From Streptomyces sp. Ru71 (GTDB lineage: Bacteria > Actinomycetota > Actinomycetes > Streptomycetales > Streptomycetaceae), in contig NZ_PQSS01000073.1 of NCBI RefSeq assembly GCF_002920535.1, positions 1 to 37,067 on the forward strand: DNA of 37,067 nt, read 5' to 3'. This document shows, piece by piece, positions 1 through 7,042 of the stretch. The notes under the pieces are model-generated. The model worked only from the letters and a program-made list of their open reading frames with translations, did no database searches and was not told the DNA's origin. Within the stretch, counting starts at the first letter, position 1; each line of letters starts with the position of its first letter. Position numbers and translations under genes: made by a program.

Positions 1-25
1 TTGGTTCCGTACTAGACATTCCCCC

Positions 26-292
26 ATGCGTATTCGAGTACGGCGCACGGGCGGTTTCGCGGGCATCGAGCGGCAGGGCGAGGTGGACACCGCGGGCCGC
101 CCTGACGCGGCCGAGTGGCGCTCCCTGGCCGAGCGGGCGCTGGCCGCGGGCCGGGCCGCCCCGCCGGCCGGGGTGCCGGACGGCTTCAGCTACCGGATCA
201 CGGTGGACGGGAAGACGGTGTACGTCGCCGATCCCCACCTCACCGAGGAGCAGCGCACGCTGATCTCGCGGGTGCTGAAGGAGGGGGCGTGA
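26..292 (+). CDS. Emfourin-like protealysin inhibitor family protein
   Basis: An 88-residue protein that opens with MRIRVRRTGGFAGIER and continues with VDTAG and an FSYRITVDGKTVYVAD strand pair. This matches my knowledge of the emfourin family, small inhibitors of M4 (thermolysin-type) metalloproteases usually encoded beside their target protease. There is no signal peptide or membrane segment, so the product is probably cytoplasmic. No clear ribosome-binding site precedes ATG 26. A short open frame, LVPY then TAG at 13-15, enters from the left edge and could be the end of the upstream gene. An M4 protease just outside the window would fit, but that is inference. Family assignment is from sequence pattern only. 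Confidence 0.75.
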   Translation: MRIRVRRTGGFAGIERQGEVDTAGRPDAAEWRSLAERALAAGRAAPPAGVPDGFSYRITVDGKTVYVADPHLTEEQRTLISRVLKEGA

Positions 293-314
293 ACGCCCTT
301 GCCGTGCAGGGGTG

Positions 315-344
315 TTGACGGGAGTTACCGCCGGTACGGATGAT
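315..344 (+). promoter_or_regulatory. Candidate promoter of the beta-glucosidase gene (leaderless)
   Basis: TTGACG at 315-320 matches the vegetative -35 box. GATGAT at 339-344 after an 18-nt spacer is a fair -10. The -10 ends six bases before ATG 351, so transcription would begin at or next to the start codon. Sequence evidence only. Confidence 0.45.
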
Positions 345-350
345 CCGCGC

Positions 351-1655
351 ATGGCGACGGATCCGATGCCGCAGTTCCCGTCCGGCTTCCAGTGGGGCGT
401 GTCGACGTCCGCCCACCAGATCGAGGGGGCGGCCGACCGACGCGCCCCCTCGGTCTGGGACGCGTTCACCGCCGAGCCGGGCCGGGTGAAGGACGGCTCG
501 ACGGCCGCGGTGGCCTGCGACCACTACCACCGCTACCGCGAGGACGTGGCGCTGCTGGCCGGCCTCGGCGTGGACGCCTACCGCTTCTCGGTCTCCTGGC
601 CCCGGGTGACCTCCCCGGGCGGTGCGGACTTCTACGACCGTCTGGTGGACGAGCTGTGCGCGGCGGGCGTCCGCCCGGTGCCGACCCTCTTCCACTGGGA
701 CCTCCCGCTGGGCCTGGACTGGCTTCGGCGGGACACGGCGTACCGCTTCGCCGAGTACGTCACGACGGTCGCCGACCGCCTGGGCGACCGCGTGGACCAG
801 TGGATCACTCTGAACGAGCCCGCCGAGCACACCCTGCTGGGCCACGCGCTGGGCGTGCACGCCCCCGGCAAGCGGCTGCTGTTCGACGCGCTCCCGGCGG
901 CCCACCACCAGCTCCTCGCCCACGGACTCGCGGTCGGCGCGTTGCACGCCTCCGGCGCCACCTCCGTCGGCATCGCCAACTCGCACGGCCCGACCTGGCC
1001 GGCCTCCGAAGCGGAGGAGGACAGGGCGGCGGCCGACGTCTACGACGTCCTCCTGAACCGCCTCTTCGCGGACCCGGTCCTGCTGGGCACCTACCCGGAG
1101 GGCCTGGGCGACCTGATGCCGGGCGACGTGGACGCGGACCTGAAGCTGATCGCCGCCCCACTGGACTTCTACGGCGTGAACTACTACGCCCCCACGCGGG
1201 TGGGCGCCCCCCAGTCCGCCCCGACCGAGTTCGGCGGCGTCCCGATACCCGCCGAACTCCCCTTCTCCCTCCGGGAGATCGAAGGCGCCCCGGTCACGGA
1301 CTTCGGCTGGCCGGTGGTCCCCGAGGCCCTGACCGAGCTCCTGACGGCCTTCCGGACGCGCTACGGCGACCGCCTCCCGCCGATCGTCATCACCGAGAAC
1401 GGCTGCAGCTACGAGGGCGTCGACGACCAGGACCGCATCGCCTACCTGGACGCCCACATTCGCGCCCTGCACACGGCCCTGACCGCCGGCGTGGACGTCC
1501 GCGGCTACTTCGTCTGGTCGCTGATGGACAACTTCGAGTGGGCAGAGGGCTACACCCGCCGCTTCGGCCTGATCCACGTGGACTACGCGACACAGCAGCG
1601 AACCCCGAAGGCGTCGTACAACTGGCTGCGGGAGCTGCTGCGGGGGCAGCGGTGA
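351..1655 (+). CDS. GH1 family beta-glucosidase
   Basis: A 434-residue glycoside hydrolase family 1 enzyme that cleaves terminal beta-linked glucose from cellobiose-like or aryl glycosides with retention of configuration. The N-terminal FPSGFQWGVSTSAHQIEGA block is the family signature. The acid/base glutamate lies in TLNEP (about E156) and the nucleophile in ITENG (about E349). The C-terminal SLMDNFEWAEGY is also typical. No signal peptide is seen, so it probably acts in the cytoplasm on imported disaccharides. An upstream GTG at 312 would add 13 residues, but ATG 351 begins directly before the conserved region and sits where a leaderless start is predicted. No sugar transporter adjoins it. 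Confidence 0.93.
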   Translation: MATDPMPQFPSGFQWGVSTSAHQIEGAADRRAPSVWDAFTAEPGRVKDGSTAAVACDHYHRYREDVALLAGLGVDAYRFSVSWPRVTSPGGADFYDRLVDELCAAGVRPVPTLFHWDLPLGLDWLRRDTAYRFAEYVTTVADRLGDRVDQWITLNEPAEHTLLGHALGVHAPGKRLLFDALPAAHHQLLAHGLAVGALHASGATSVGIANSHGPTWPASEAEEDRAAADVYDVLLNRLFADPVLLGTYPEGLGDLMPGDVDADLKLIAAPLDFYGVNYYAPTRVGAPQSAPTEFGGVPIPAELPFSLREIEGAPVTDFGWPVVPEALTELLTAFRTRYGDRLPPIVITENGCSYEGVDDQDRIAYLDAHIRALHTALTAGVDVRGYFVWSLMDNFEWAEGYTRRFGLIHVDYATQQRTPKASYNWLRELLRGQR

Positions 1656-1660
1656 AAGCC

Positions 1661-1680
1661 GGTGCTCGCGGCGGAGCCCC
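1661..1680. terminator. Weak stem-loop between convergent bgl and era
   Basis: GGTGCTC and GAGCCCC pair at six of seven positions around a 6-base loop in the 28-nt space between two convergent stop codons. There is no T tract. It could serve both directions, but the stem is modest. Confidence 0.3.
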
Positions 1681-1683
1681 TGC

Positions 1684-2646
1684 TCAGAAGCCCAGCTTGC
1701 GGAGTTGCTTCGGGTCTCGTTGCCAGTCCTTGGCGACCTTGACGTGGAGGTCCAGGTAGACCGGGGTGCCCAGCAGGGCCTCGATCTGGCGGCGGGACTT
1801 GATGCCGACCTCCTTCAGGCGCTTGCCCTTGGGGCCGATGATGATGCCCTTCTGGCTGGGGCGCTCGATGTAGACGTTGGCGTGGATGTCCAGCAGGGGC
1901 TTGTCCGCCGGGCGGTCCTCGCGCGGGAGCATCTCCTCCACGACCACGGCGATGGAGTGCGGCAGCTCGTCGCGGACGCCCTCCAGGGCCGCCTCACGGA
2001 TCAGCTCGGCCACCATCACCTGCTCGGGCTCGTCCGTCAGGTCGCCCTCGGGGTAGAGCGCCGGGCCCTCGGGAAGCAGCGGGATGAGCAGGTCGGCCAG
2101 CAGGTCCACCTGCTTCCCCGCGGTCGCCGACACCGGGACGATCTCCGCCCACTCGATCCCCAGCTCCTTGCCGAGCTGGTCGATCGCGATCAGCTGCTCG
2201 GCGAGGGCCTTGGAGTCGACCAGGTCGGTCTTGGTGACGATCGCGACCTTCGGGGACTTCTTGATCCCCGCCAGCTCCTTGGCGATGAAGCGGTCACCGG
2301 GACCGATCTTCTCGTTCGCCGGCAGGCAGAAGCCGATCACGTCGACCTCGGCCCACGTGGTGCGGACGACGTCGTTGAGCCGCTCGCCGAGCAGCGTGCG
2401 CGGTTTGTGCAGCCCCGGGGTGTCCACCAGGATCAGCTGGGCGTCCGGCCGGTGCACGATGCCCCGGACCGTGTGCCGCGTCGTCTGGGGCTGGTTGGCG
2501 GTGATCGCCACCTTCTGGCCCACCAGAGCGTTCGTGAGGGTGGACTTGCCCGCGTTGGGACGGCCCACGAAGCAGGCGAAGCCGGCGCGGTGGACGGTCT
2601 CGCCCGACTGCTCGGATGACTGGGTACGAACACTCATGGCGTTCAT
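1684..2646 (-). CDS. era: GTPase Era
   Basis: A 320-residue Ras-like GTPase with a C-terminal KH domain, which binds the 3' end of 16S rRNA and acts in 30S assembly. Visible motifs are G1 GRPNAGKS (residues 28-35), G3 DTPG (75-78) and a TKTD G4 motif. The KH segment carries GPKGKRLKEVG near the end. Length is normal. ATG 2637 (MSVRTQ...) is an alternative start; ATG 2646 has AGGGA close upstream. In other actinobacteria era closes the phoH-ybeY-corC run. Here amt and glnK lie between it and that run, so era probably needs its own promoter in the 2647-2789 divergent space. Confidence 0.97.
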   Translation of the reverse strand: MNAMSVRTQSSEQSGETVHRAGFACFVGRPNAGKSTLTNALVGQKVAITANQPQTTRHTVRGIVHRPDAQLILVDTPGLHKPRTLLGERLNDVVRTTWAEVDVIGFCLPANEKIGPGDRFIAKELAGIKKSPKVAIVTKTDLVDSKALAEQLIAIDQLGKELGIEWAEIVPVSATAGKQVDLLADLLIPLLPEGPALYPEGDLTDEPEQVMVAELIREAALEGVRDELPHSIAVVVEEMLPREDRPADKPLLDIHANVYIERPSQKGIIIGPKGKRLKEVGIKSRRQIEALLGTPVYLDLHVKVAKDWQRDPKQLRKLGF

Positions 2647-2687
2647 TGTCCCTGATCCACGAGGTCCCGCCGCACCGTGAGCTTCCG

Positions 2688-2741
2688 GTAACGCTCAGGC
2701 AATGAAACGTCACGGAAACACACCCGTACGCGACCGGAAAC
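2688..2741. promoter_or_regulatory. Candidate GlnR operator upstream of amt
   Basis: GAAAC at 2704-2708, GAAAC at 2715-2719, GTACG at 2726-2730 and GAAAC at 2737-2741 are each separated by exactly six bases. A further GTAAC-n6-GCAAT lies at 2688-2703 directly before them. The GlnR box known from Streptomyces is a repeated GTnAC-n6-GAAAC arrangement, so the 11-bp periodicity and the GAAAC half-sites fit well, although the GTnAC half-sites are imperfect. It lies 48-102 bp before the amt start, in the space shared with divergent era. Confidence 0.65.
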
Positions 2742-2789
2742 GCGGGCGGGTGAACCTCTGACGCAGCCCCCACACCGTTGGAGACTCCC

Positions 2790-4100
2790 GTGACCCTCGC
2801 CGCCGCGCACGTCGACACCGGCGACACCGCCTGGCTGCTCGCCGCGACCGCCCTCGTCCTGCTGATGACCCCAGGTCTGGCCCTGTTCTACGGAGGCATG
2901 GTCCGCGCGAAGAGCGTGCTCAACATGCTGATGATGAGCTTCGTGTCGATCGCCCTCGTCACGGTGGTCTGGCTGGCGGCCGGCTACTCGCTGGCCTTCG
3001 GCGACGACGCCTTCGGCGGACTGATCGGCGGCCTGAGCCACCTCGGCATGGACGGCCTCGGCCCGGACAGCGTCCACGGCACCGTCCCGACCGTGCTCTT
3101 CGCCACCTTCCAGCTCACCTTCGCGATCATCACCGCCGCGCTGATCAGCGGCGCGGTGGCGGACCGGACGAAGTTCAGCGGCTGGCTGGTCTTCGTGCCG
3201 GTGTGGACGCTGGTCGTATACGTTCCCGTCACCCACTGGGTGTGGGGCCCCGGCGGCTGGATCGCAAACCGGCTCGGCGCGCTCGACTTCGCCGGCGGTC
3301 TGCCCGTGGAGATCACCTCCGGCGCCTCCGGTCTCGCCCTGTGCCTGGTCCTCGGCCCGCGCCTGGGCTTCAAGAAGGACGCCATGCGCCCGCACAACCT
3401 GCCCATGGTGATCCTCGGCGCCGGCCTGCTCTGGTTCGGCTGGTTCGGCTTCAACGCCGGCTCCGCGCTCGGCGCCAACGGCCTGGCGGCCGAGGCATTC
3501 CTCAACACCCTCGCCGCCGGCTGCACCGGCCTGCTCGGCTGGCTCTTCGTCGAGCAGAAGCGCGACGGCCACCCGACCACGCTGGGCGCGGCCTCCGGCG
3601 CGGTCGCCGGCCTGGTCGCGATCACCCCGTCCTGCGGCACCGTCTCGCTGCTCGGCGCGCTCGTCGTGGGCCTGGCCGCCGGCGTGGTCTGCTCCTACGC
3701 GGTGAGCTGGAAGTTCAAGCTGAACTACGACGACTCCCTGGACGTCGTCGGCGTCCACCTGGTCGGCGGGATCATCGGCACCCTGCTGATCGGCCTGTTC
3801 GCCGAGAAGGCGATGACCGGCGGTGTGCAGGGGCTGTTCTACGGCGGCGGGCTCGCCCCGCTCGGCAAGCAGTTCCTCGCCGTGATCGTCGTCGCGCTGT
3901 ACGCCTTCGGTGTGACGTACGGCCTCGGCAAGGCGCTCGACAAGGTGATGGGCCTGCGGGCGGACCAGGAGCACGAGCACACGGGCCTGGACCTTACGGT
4001 GCACGCGGAGACGGCATACGATCACGGCGTCCTGGGCCATGGCGCCCCGGTCGCCCACTCGCTCGTCCCCGCCGACCGGAAGGTCACCTCCCAGGCATGA
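2790..4100 (+). CDS. amt: Ammonium transporter, Amt/MEP/Rh family (Glu-His pore type)
   Basis: A 436-residue membrane channel for ammonium. Landmarks are GLALFYGGMVRAKSVLNM near the N-terminus, MRPHNLPMV, WFGWFGFNAGSALG and DDSLDVVGVHLVGG. About eleven hydrophobic segments can be followed. The usual DFAGGTVVH block reads DFAGGLPVE here, so the first of the two pore histidines is glutamate (E174). The second is kept (H323). Yeast Mep1 and Mep3 have the same Glu/His pair. I chose GTG 2790 over TTG 2778 because GGAG stands six bases before it. The stop overlaps the glnK start (ATGA). A GlnR-like box upstream suggests induction under nitrogen limitation. Confidence 0.95.
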   Translation: MTLAAAHVDTGDTAWLLAATALVLLMTPGLALFYGGMVRAKSVLNMLMMSFVSIALVTVVWLAAGYSLAFGDDAFGGLIGGLSHLGMDGLGPDSVHGTVPTVLFATFQLTFAIITAALISGAVADRTKFSGWLVFVPVWTLVVYVPVTHWVWGPGGWIANRLGALDFAGGLPVEITSGASGLALCLVLGPRLGFKKDAMRPHNLPMVILGAGLLWFGWFGFNAGSALGANGLAAEAFLNTLAAGCTGLLGWLFVEQKRDGHPTTLGAASGAVAGLVAITPSCGTVSLLGALVVGLAAGVVCSYAVSWKFKLNYDDSLDVVGVHLVGGIIGTLLIGLFAEKAMTGGVQGLFYGGGLAPLGKQFLAVIVVALYAFGVTYGLGKALDKVMGLRADQEHEHTGLDLTVHAETAYDHGVLGHGAPVAHSLVPADRKVTSQA

Positions 4101-4435
4101 AGCTCATCACCGCGATCGTCAAGCCGTACCGCCTCGACGAGGTCAAGACCGCTCTGCAGGAGCTGGGCATCCAGGGCCTGACCGTCAGCGAGGCCAGCGG
4201 CTACGGCCGTCAGCGCGGCCACACCGAGGTGTACCGGGGCGCCGAGTACCAGATCGACCTGGTGCCCAAGGTCCGTATCGAGGTCGTCGTCGAGGACGCG
4301 CTGGCCGAGGACGTCATCGACGCCATCGTGAAGGCCGCGCAGACCGGCAAGATCGGCGACGGCAAGGTGTGGGCGCTGCCCGTCGACACGGTAGTCCGGG
4401 TCCGCACCGGCGAGCGCGGACCCGACGCGCTCTAG
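4097..4435 (+). CDS. glnK: PII nitrogen regulatory protein GlnK/GlnB
   Basis: A 112-residue trimeric PII signal protein that binds ATP/ADP and 2-oxoglutarate and typically blocks its partner Amt channel when nitrogen is plentiful. The T-loop reads HTEVYRGAEY with Y51 in place; in actinobacteria GlnD adenylylates this tyrosine. The C-terminal signature TGKIGDGKVWALPVDTVVRVRTGE is intact. The start codon overlaps the amt stop by 4 bp, so translation is coupled and the two proteins are very likely partners. The gene that usually follows, glnD, is absent. Instead the stop lies one base from the stop of a convergent cytidine-deaminase-like gene, with no terminator between them. Confidence 0.97.
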   Translation: MKLITAIVKPYRLDEVKTALQELGIQGLTVSEASGYGRQRGHTEVYRGAEYQIDLVPKVRIEVVVEDALAEDVIDAIVKAAQTGKIGDGKVWALPVDTVVRVRTGERGPDAL

Positions 4436-4436
4436 C

Positions 4437-4790
4437 TCAGGTCGCGGAGACGGTCTGCCGTACCTCTCCGTCCGGGCCTGCCAGCAGTACCGGCGTGCCC
4501 GCGCCGCCCAGGTCGCGTACGGCGGCCAGGTCCTCCGCGGTCGCGGAGGAGGCCTCGGTCACCACCGCCGCCGCCTCCAGCGACTTCGCGCCGGACGCCA
4601 CCGCCATGGCGACGGCCGTGCGCAGCGCGCTCAGCTTCAGCGAGTCCAGCGCCACGGTCCCGGCGACGTAGGTGCGGCCGGTCTCGTCGCGGACGGCGGC
4701 GCCCTCCGGCACGCCGTTGCGGGCCCGGGCCGAGCGGGCCAGGGTGACGATCTTGCGGTCCTCGGGGTCGAGGGCGTTGCTGTCAGTCAT
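4437..4790 (-). CDS. Cytidine-deaminase-like protein without zinc ligands
   Basis: 117 residues from MTDSNALD. It aligns by eye with the small zinc cytidine deaminase fold, as does the protein usually found between corC and era in actinobacteria. Where active enzymes have a C/H-A-E motif followed by PCxxC, this protein reads LSALRTAVAMAV and later LGGAGTPVLL, so neither the zinc ligands nor the catalytic glutamate is recognisable. It is probably not a deaminase. Its conserved place beside era hints at a structural or ribosome-linked role, which is inference. An upstream in-frame start at 4823 exists, but TATGCT lies six bases before ATG 4790, as in a leaderless gene. Confidence 0.75.
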   Translation of the reverse strand: MTDSNALDPEDRKIVTLARSARARNGVPEGAAVRDETGRTYVAGTVALDSLKLSALRTAVAMAVASGAKSLEAAAVVTEASSATAEDLAAVRDLGGAGTPVLLAGPDGEVRQTVSAT

Positions 4791-4796
4791 GCCCCG

Positions 4797-4802
4797 AGCA
4801 TA
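4797..4802 (-). promoter_or_regulatory. Candidate -10 box for a leaderless start
   Basis: On the minus strand TATGCT is followed by six bases and then ATG 4790. No clear -35 is visible. No Shine-Dalgarno sequence competes with this reading. Confidence 0.35.
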
Positions 4803-4860
4803 CGAACAGGCCCGGCCGGTCACGGGCCCGGTCCGGCCGGACGCCGTGGGCGGGGCCGGC

Positions 4861-5220
4861 TCAGCCCCGGTCCAGCCGGAGCCGCTCGGCCCGCGGCAGG
4901 CCCGCCACCACCAGGTCGTAGGAGTCCTCGATGAGCTCGCGGACCAGGCGGTCGGGGAGGTCGCCGTCCACGGTGACCGTGTTCCAGTGGCGCTTGTTCA
5001 TGTGCCAGCCGGGCACGATCATCCCCTCGTGCTCGCGGCGCAGCCGGATCGCGTCCTCGGGGTCGCACTTGAGGTTGACCGTCAGGGGCCGCCCGTCCAG
5101 GTGGGTCAGGGCGAACATCTTGCCCAGCACCTTGAAGACCGAGACCTCCGGGTTGAACGGGAAGTCCTCCTCGGCCGCGTTGAAGGACAGGCAGAAGGCG
5201 CGCAGCTCCTTGGGGGTCAC
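4861..5220 (-). CDS. MmcQ/YjbR family protein
   Basis: A 119-residue single-domain protein. It starts MTPKELRAFCLSFNAAEEDFPF, then has VSVFKVLGKMFAL, LTVNLKCDPEDAIRLR and WNTVTVDGDLP. This series is characteristic of the MmcQ/YjbR family, a small alpha/beta fold sometimes called DNA-binding but without a settled function. The GTG start overlaps the stop of the upstream CBS-domain gene (GTGA), so it is translated with that gene in the phoH-ybeY-corC run. Family membership is firm; the biochemical role is unknown. Confidence 0.9.
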   Translation of the reverse strand: MTPKELRAFCLSFNAAEEDFPFNPEVSVFKVLGKMFALTHLDGRPLTVNLKCDPEDAIRLRREHEGMIVPGWHMNKRHWNTVTVDGDLPDRLVRELIEDSYDLVVAGLPRAERLRLDRG

Positions 5221-6527
5221 TCCGGTACCTCCTTCTCGCCGTCGGGCTCGTCCGCCGGGGCGACCGGTTCCACCAGCACCGTGACGATCTTGTTCCGGCG
5301 CCCGGCCGCGGACTCGGCCGTCAGCCGCAGCCGGCGCCCGTCGGGCAGTTCGACGACGCTGGAGGCGCCGGCGATGGGGACGCGGCCCAGGGCCTTGGCG
5401 AGCAGGCCGCCGACGGTCTCCACGTCCTCGTCGTCGAAGGCCTCCAGACCGTACAGCTCGCCGAGGTCGCCGATGTCCAGGCGGGCGGTGACCCGGAACC
5501 GGTCGGCGCCCAGGTCCTCCACCGGCGGCAGCTCACGGTCGTACTCGTCGGTGATCTCACCGACGATCTCCTCCAGGATGTCCTCGATGGTGACGATGCC
5601 GGCCGTGCCGCCGTACTCGTCGATGACGACGGCGACATGGTTGCGTTCCTTCTGCATCTCGCGCAGCAGGTCGCCGGCGTTCTTGGTGTCCGGGACGAAG
5701 ACCGCCGGGCGCATGGCCGTGGAGACCAGCTCGCTCTCCGCGTCCCGGCTGATGTGCGTCTTGCGGGTCAGATCCTTGAGGTAGACGATCCCGACGATGT
5801 CGTCCTCGCTCTCCCCGGTCACCGGGATGCGGGAGAACCCGGAGCGCAGGGCGAGCGTGAGGGCCTGCCGGATCGTCTTGTACCGCTCGATGGTGACCAG
5901 GTCGGTGCGCGGCACCATGACCTCGCGCACCAGCGTGTCGCCCAGCTCGAACACCGAGTGCACCATGCGGCGCTCCTCGGCCTCGATCAGCGACTCGGCC
6001 TCGGCGAGGTCGACCAGCGCGCGCAGCTCCGCCTCGGAGGCGAACGGGCCGCGGCGGAAGCCCTTGCCGGGGGTGAGGGCGTTGCCGATGAGGATCAGCA
6101 GCGACGGGATCGGGCCCATGATCCGGGCCAGCGGCAGCAGGACGTACGCCGCCGCGGTCGCGGTGTTCAGCGGGTGCTGGCGGCCGATGGTGCGCGGGGA
6201 GACCCCGACGGCGACGTAGGACACCAGCACCATCACGGCGATCGCGACCAGCAGCGCGGCGGCGGTGCCCTCGAACTCCTGCAGGCAGGCGTAGGTGACC
6301 AGGGCGGCGGCGGCCATCTCGCAGGCGACGCGGACCAGCAGCGCCACGTTGAGGTAACGGGTGGGGTCGGCGGCGATCTGGGCGAGCTTGGCGCTGCCGC
6401 GGCGGCCGGACTTGACGGCCTCCTCGGCGCGGAAGCTGGAGACCCGCGCCAGGCCCGCCTCCGCGCAGGCGGCGAGCCAGGCGATCACGACCAGGGCGAT
6501 GGCGCCGAGGACGATCTGTGGACTCAT
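5217..6527 (-). CDS. CNNM/CorC-type hemolysin-family protein with CBS pair
   Basis: 436 residues. An N-terminal CNNM (DUF21) membrane domain of three to four segments covers about residues 1-180 (opening MSPQIVLGAIALVVIAWLAACAEAGL). A CBS pair follows from about 200 to 330, with VREVMVPRTDLVTIE and DEYGGTAGIVTIEDILEEIVGEI. A transporter-associated domain lies near 345-425. The family (CorC, MpfA, PaeA) is linked to magnesium or cation export; the old hemolysin name is misleading. It sits 3 bp after ybeY and overlaps the YjbR gene, in the standard actinobacterial operon. Substrate cannot be read from sequence. Confidence 0.93.
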   Translation of the reverse strand: MSPQIVLGAIALVVIAWLAACAEAGLARVSSFRAEEAVKSGRRGSAKLAQIAADPTRYLNVALLVRVACEMAAAALVTYACLQEFEGTAAALLVAIAVMVLVSYVAVGVSPRTIGRQHPLNTATAAAYVLLPLARIMGPIPSLLILIGNALTPGKGFRRGPFASEAELRALVDLAEAESLIEAEERRMVHSVFELGDTLVREVMVPRTDLVTIERYKTIRQALTLALRSGFSRIPVTGESEDDIVGIVYLKDLTRKTHISRDAESELVSTAMRPAVFVPDTKNAGDLLREMQKERNHVAVVIDEYGGTAGIVTIEDILEEIVGEITDEYDRELPPVEDLGADRFRVTARLDIGDLGELYGLEAFDDEDVETVGGLLAKALGRVPIAGASSVVELPDGRRLRLTAESAAGRRNKIVTVLVEPVAPADEPDGEKEVPE

Positions 6528-6530
6528 GGC

Positions 6531-7028
6531 CTACGAGACGGTGGGCGCCGGGGACGGGCCGGTCAGGCCCCGCTCCGCGCGCCAGCCGTCCACGATGGCC
6601 GCCTGCAGGCCGAACATCTCGGCCTTCTCGTCCGGCTCCTCGTGGTCGTAGCCCAGCAGGTGCAGCACACCATGGACGGTGAGCAGCTGCAGCTCCTCGT
6701 CCATGGAGTGCCGCGTCGGCGCGTCGGCGCCCTGCTTGGCGGCGACCTCCGGGCACAGCACGATGTCGCCGAGCAGGCCCTGCGGGGGCTCGTCGTCGTC
6801 CTTGGCCGGGGGCCGCAGCTCGTCCATCGGGAAGGACATGACATCGGTGGGCCCGGGCAGGTCCATCCACTGCACATGGAGCTGCTCCATGGCGTCGGCG
6901 TCCACGACGATCACCGAGAGTTCGGAGAGCGGGTGGATGCGCATCCGTGCGAGTGCGTAGCGGGCGATGTCGAGGATCGCCTGCTCGTCGACCTCGGTTC
7001 CGGACTCGTTGTTGACGTCGATCGACAT
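6531..7028 (-). CDS. ybeY: Endoribonuclease YbeY
   Basis: A 165-residue zinc-dependent endoribonuclease that helps mature the 3' end of 16S rRNA and takes part in 70S quality control. The metal site HGVLHLLGYDH places H119, H123 and H129 in the H-x3-H-x5-H pattern. The upstream DVMSFPMDE motif is also standard. Length is normal. It follows phoH by 14 bp and precedes the CNNM gene by 3 bp, the usual order. The Shine-Dalgarno match before ATG 7028 is poor, so translation may depend on coupling to phoH. Confidence 0.96.
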   Translation of the reverse strand: MSIDVNNESGTEVDEQAILDIARYALARMRIHPLSELSVIVVDADAMEQLHVQWMDLPGPTDVMSFPMDELRPPAKDDDEPPQGLLGDIVLCPEVAAKQGADAPTRHSMDEELQLLTVHGVLHLLGYDHEEPDEKAEMFGLQAAIVDGWRAERGLTGPSPAPTVS

Positions 7029-7042
7029 GGTGCTGTGTGTGT

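Noticed and set aside
2643..4058. Minus-strand open frame opposite amt
   Set aside because: Antisense shadow of amt; Glu/Gln/His/Ala-rich with no family motif.
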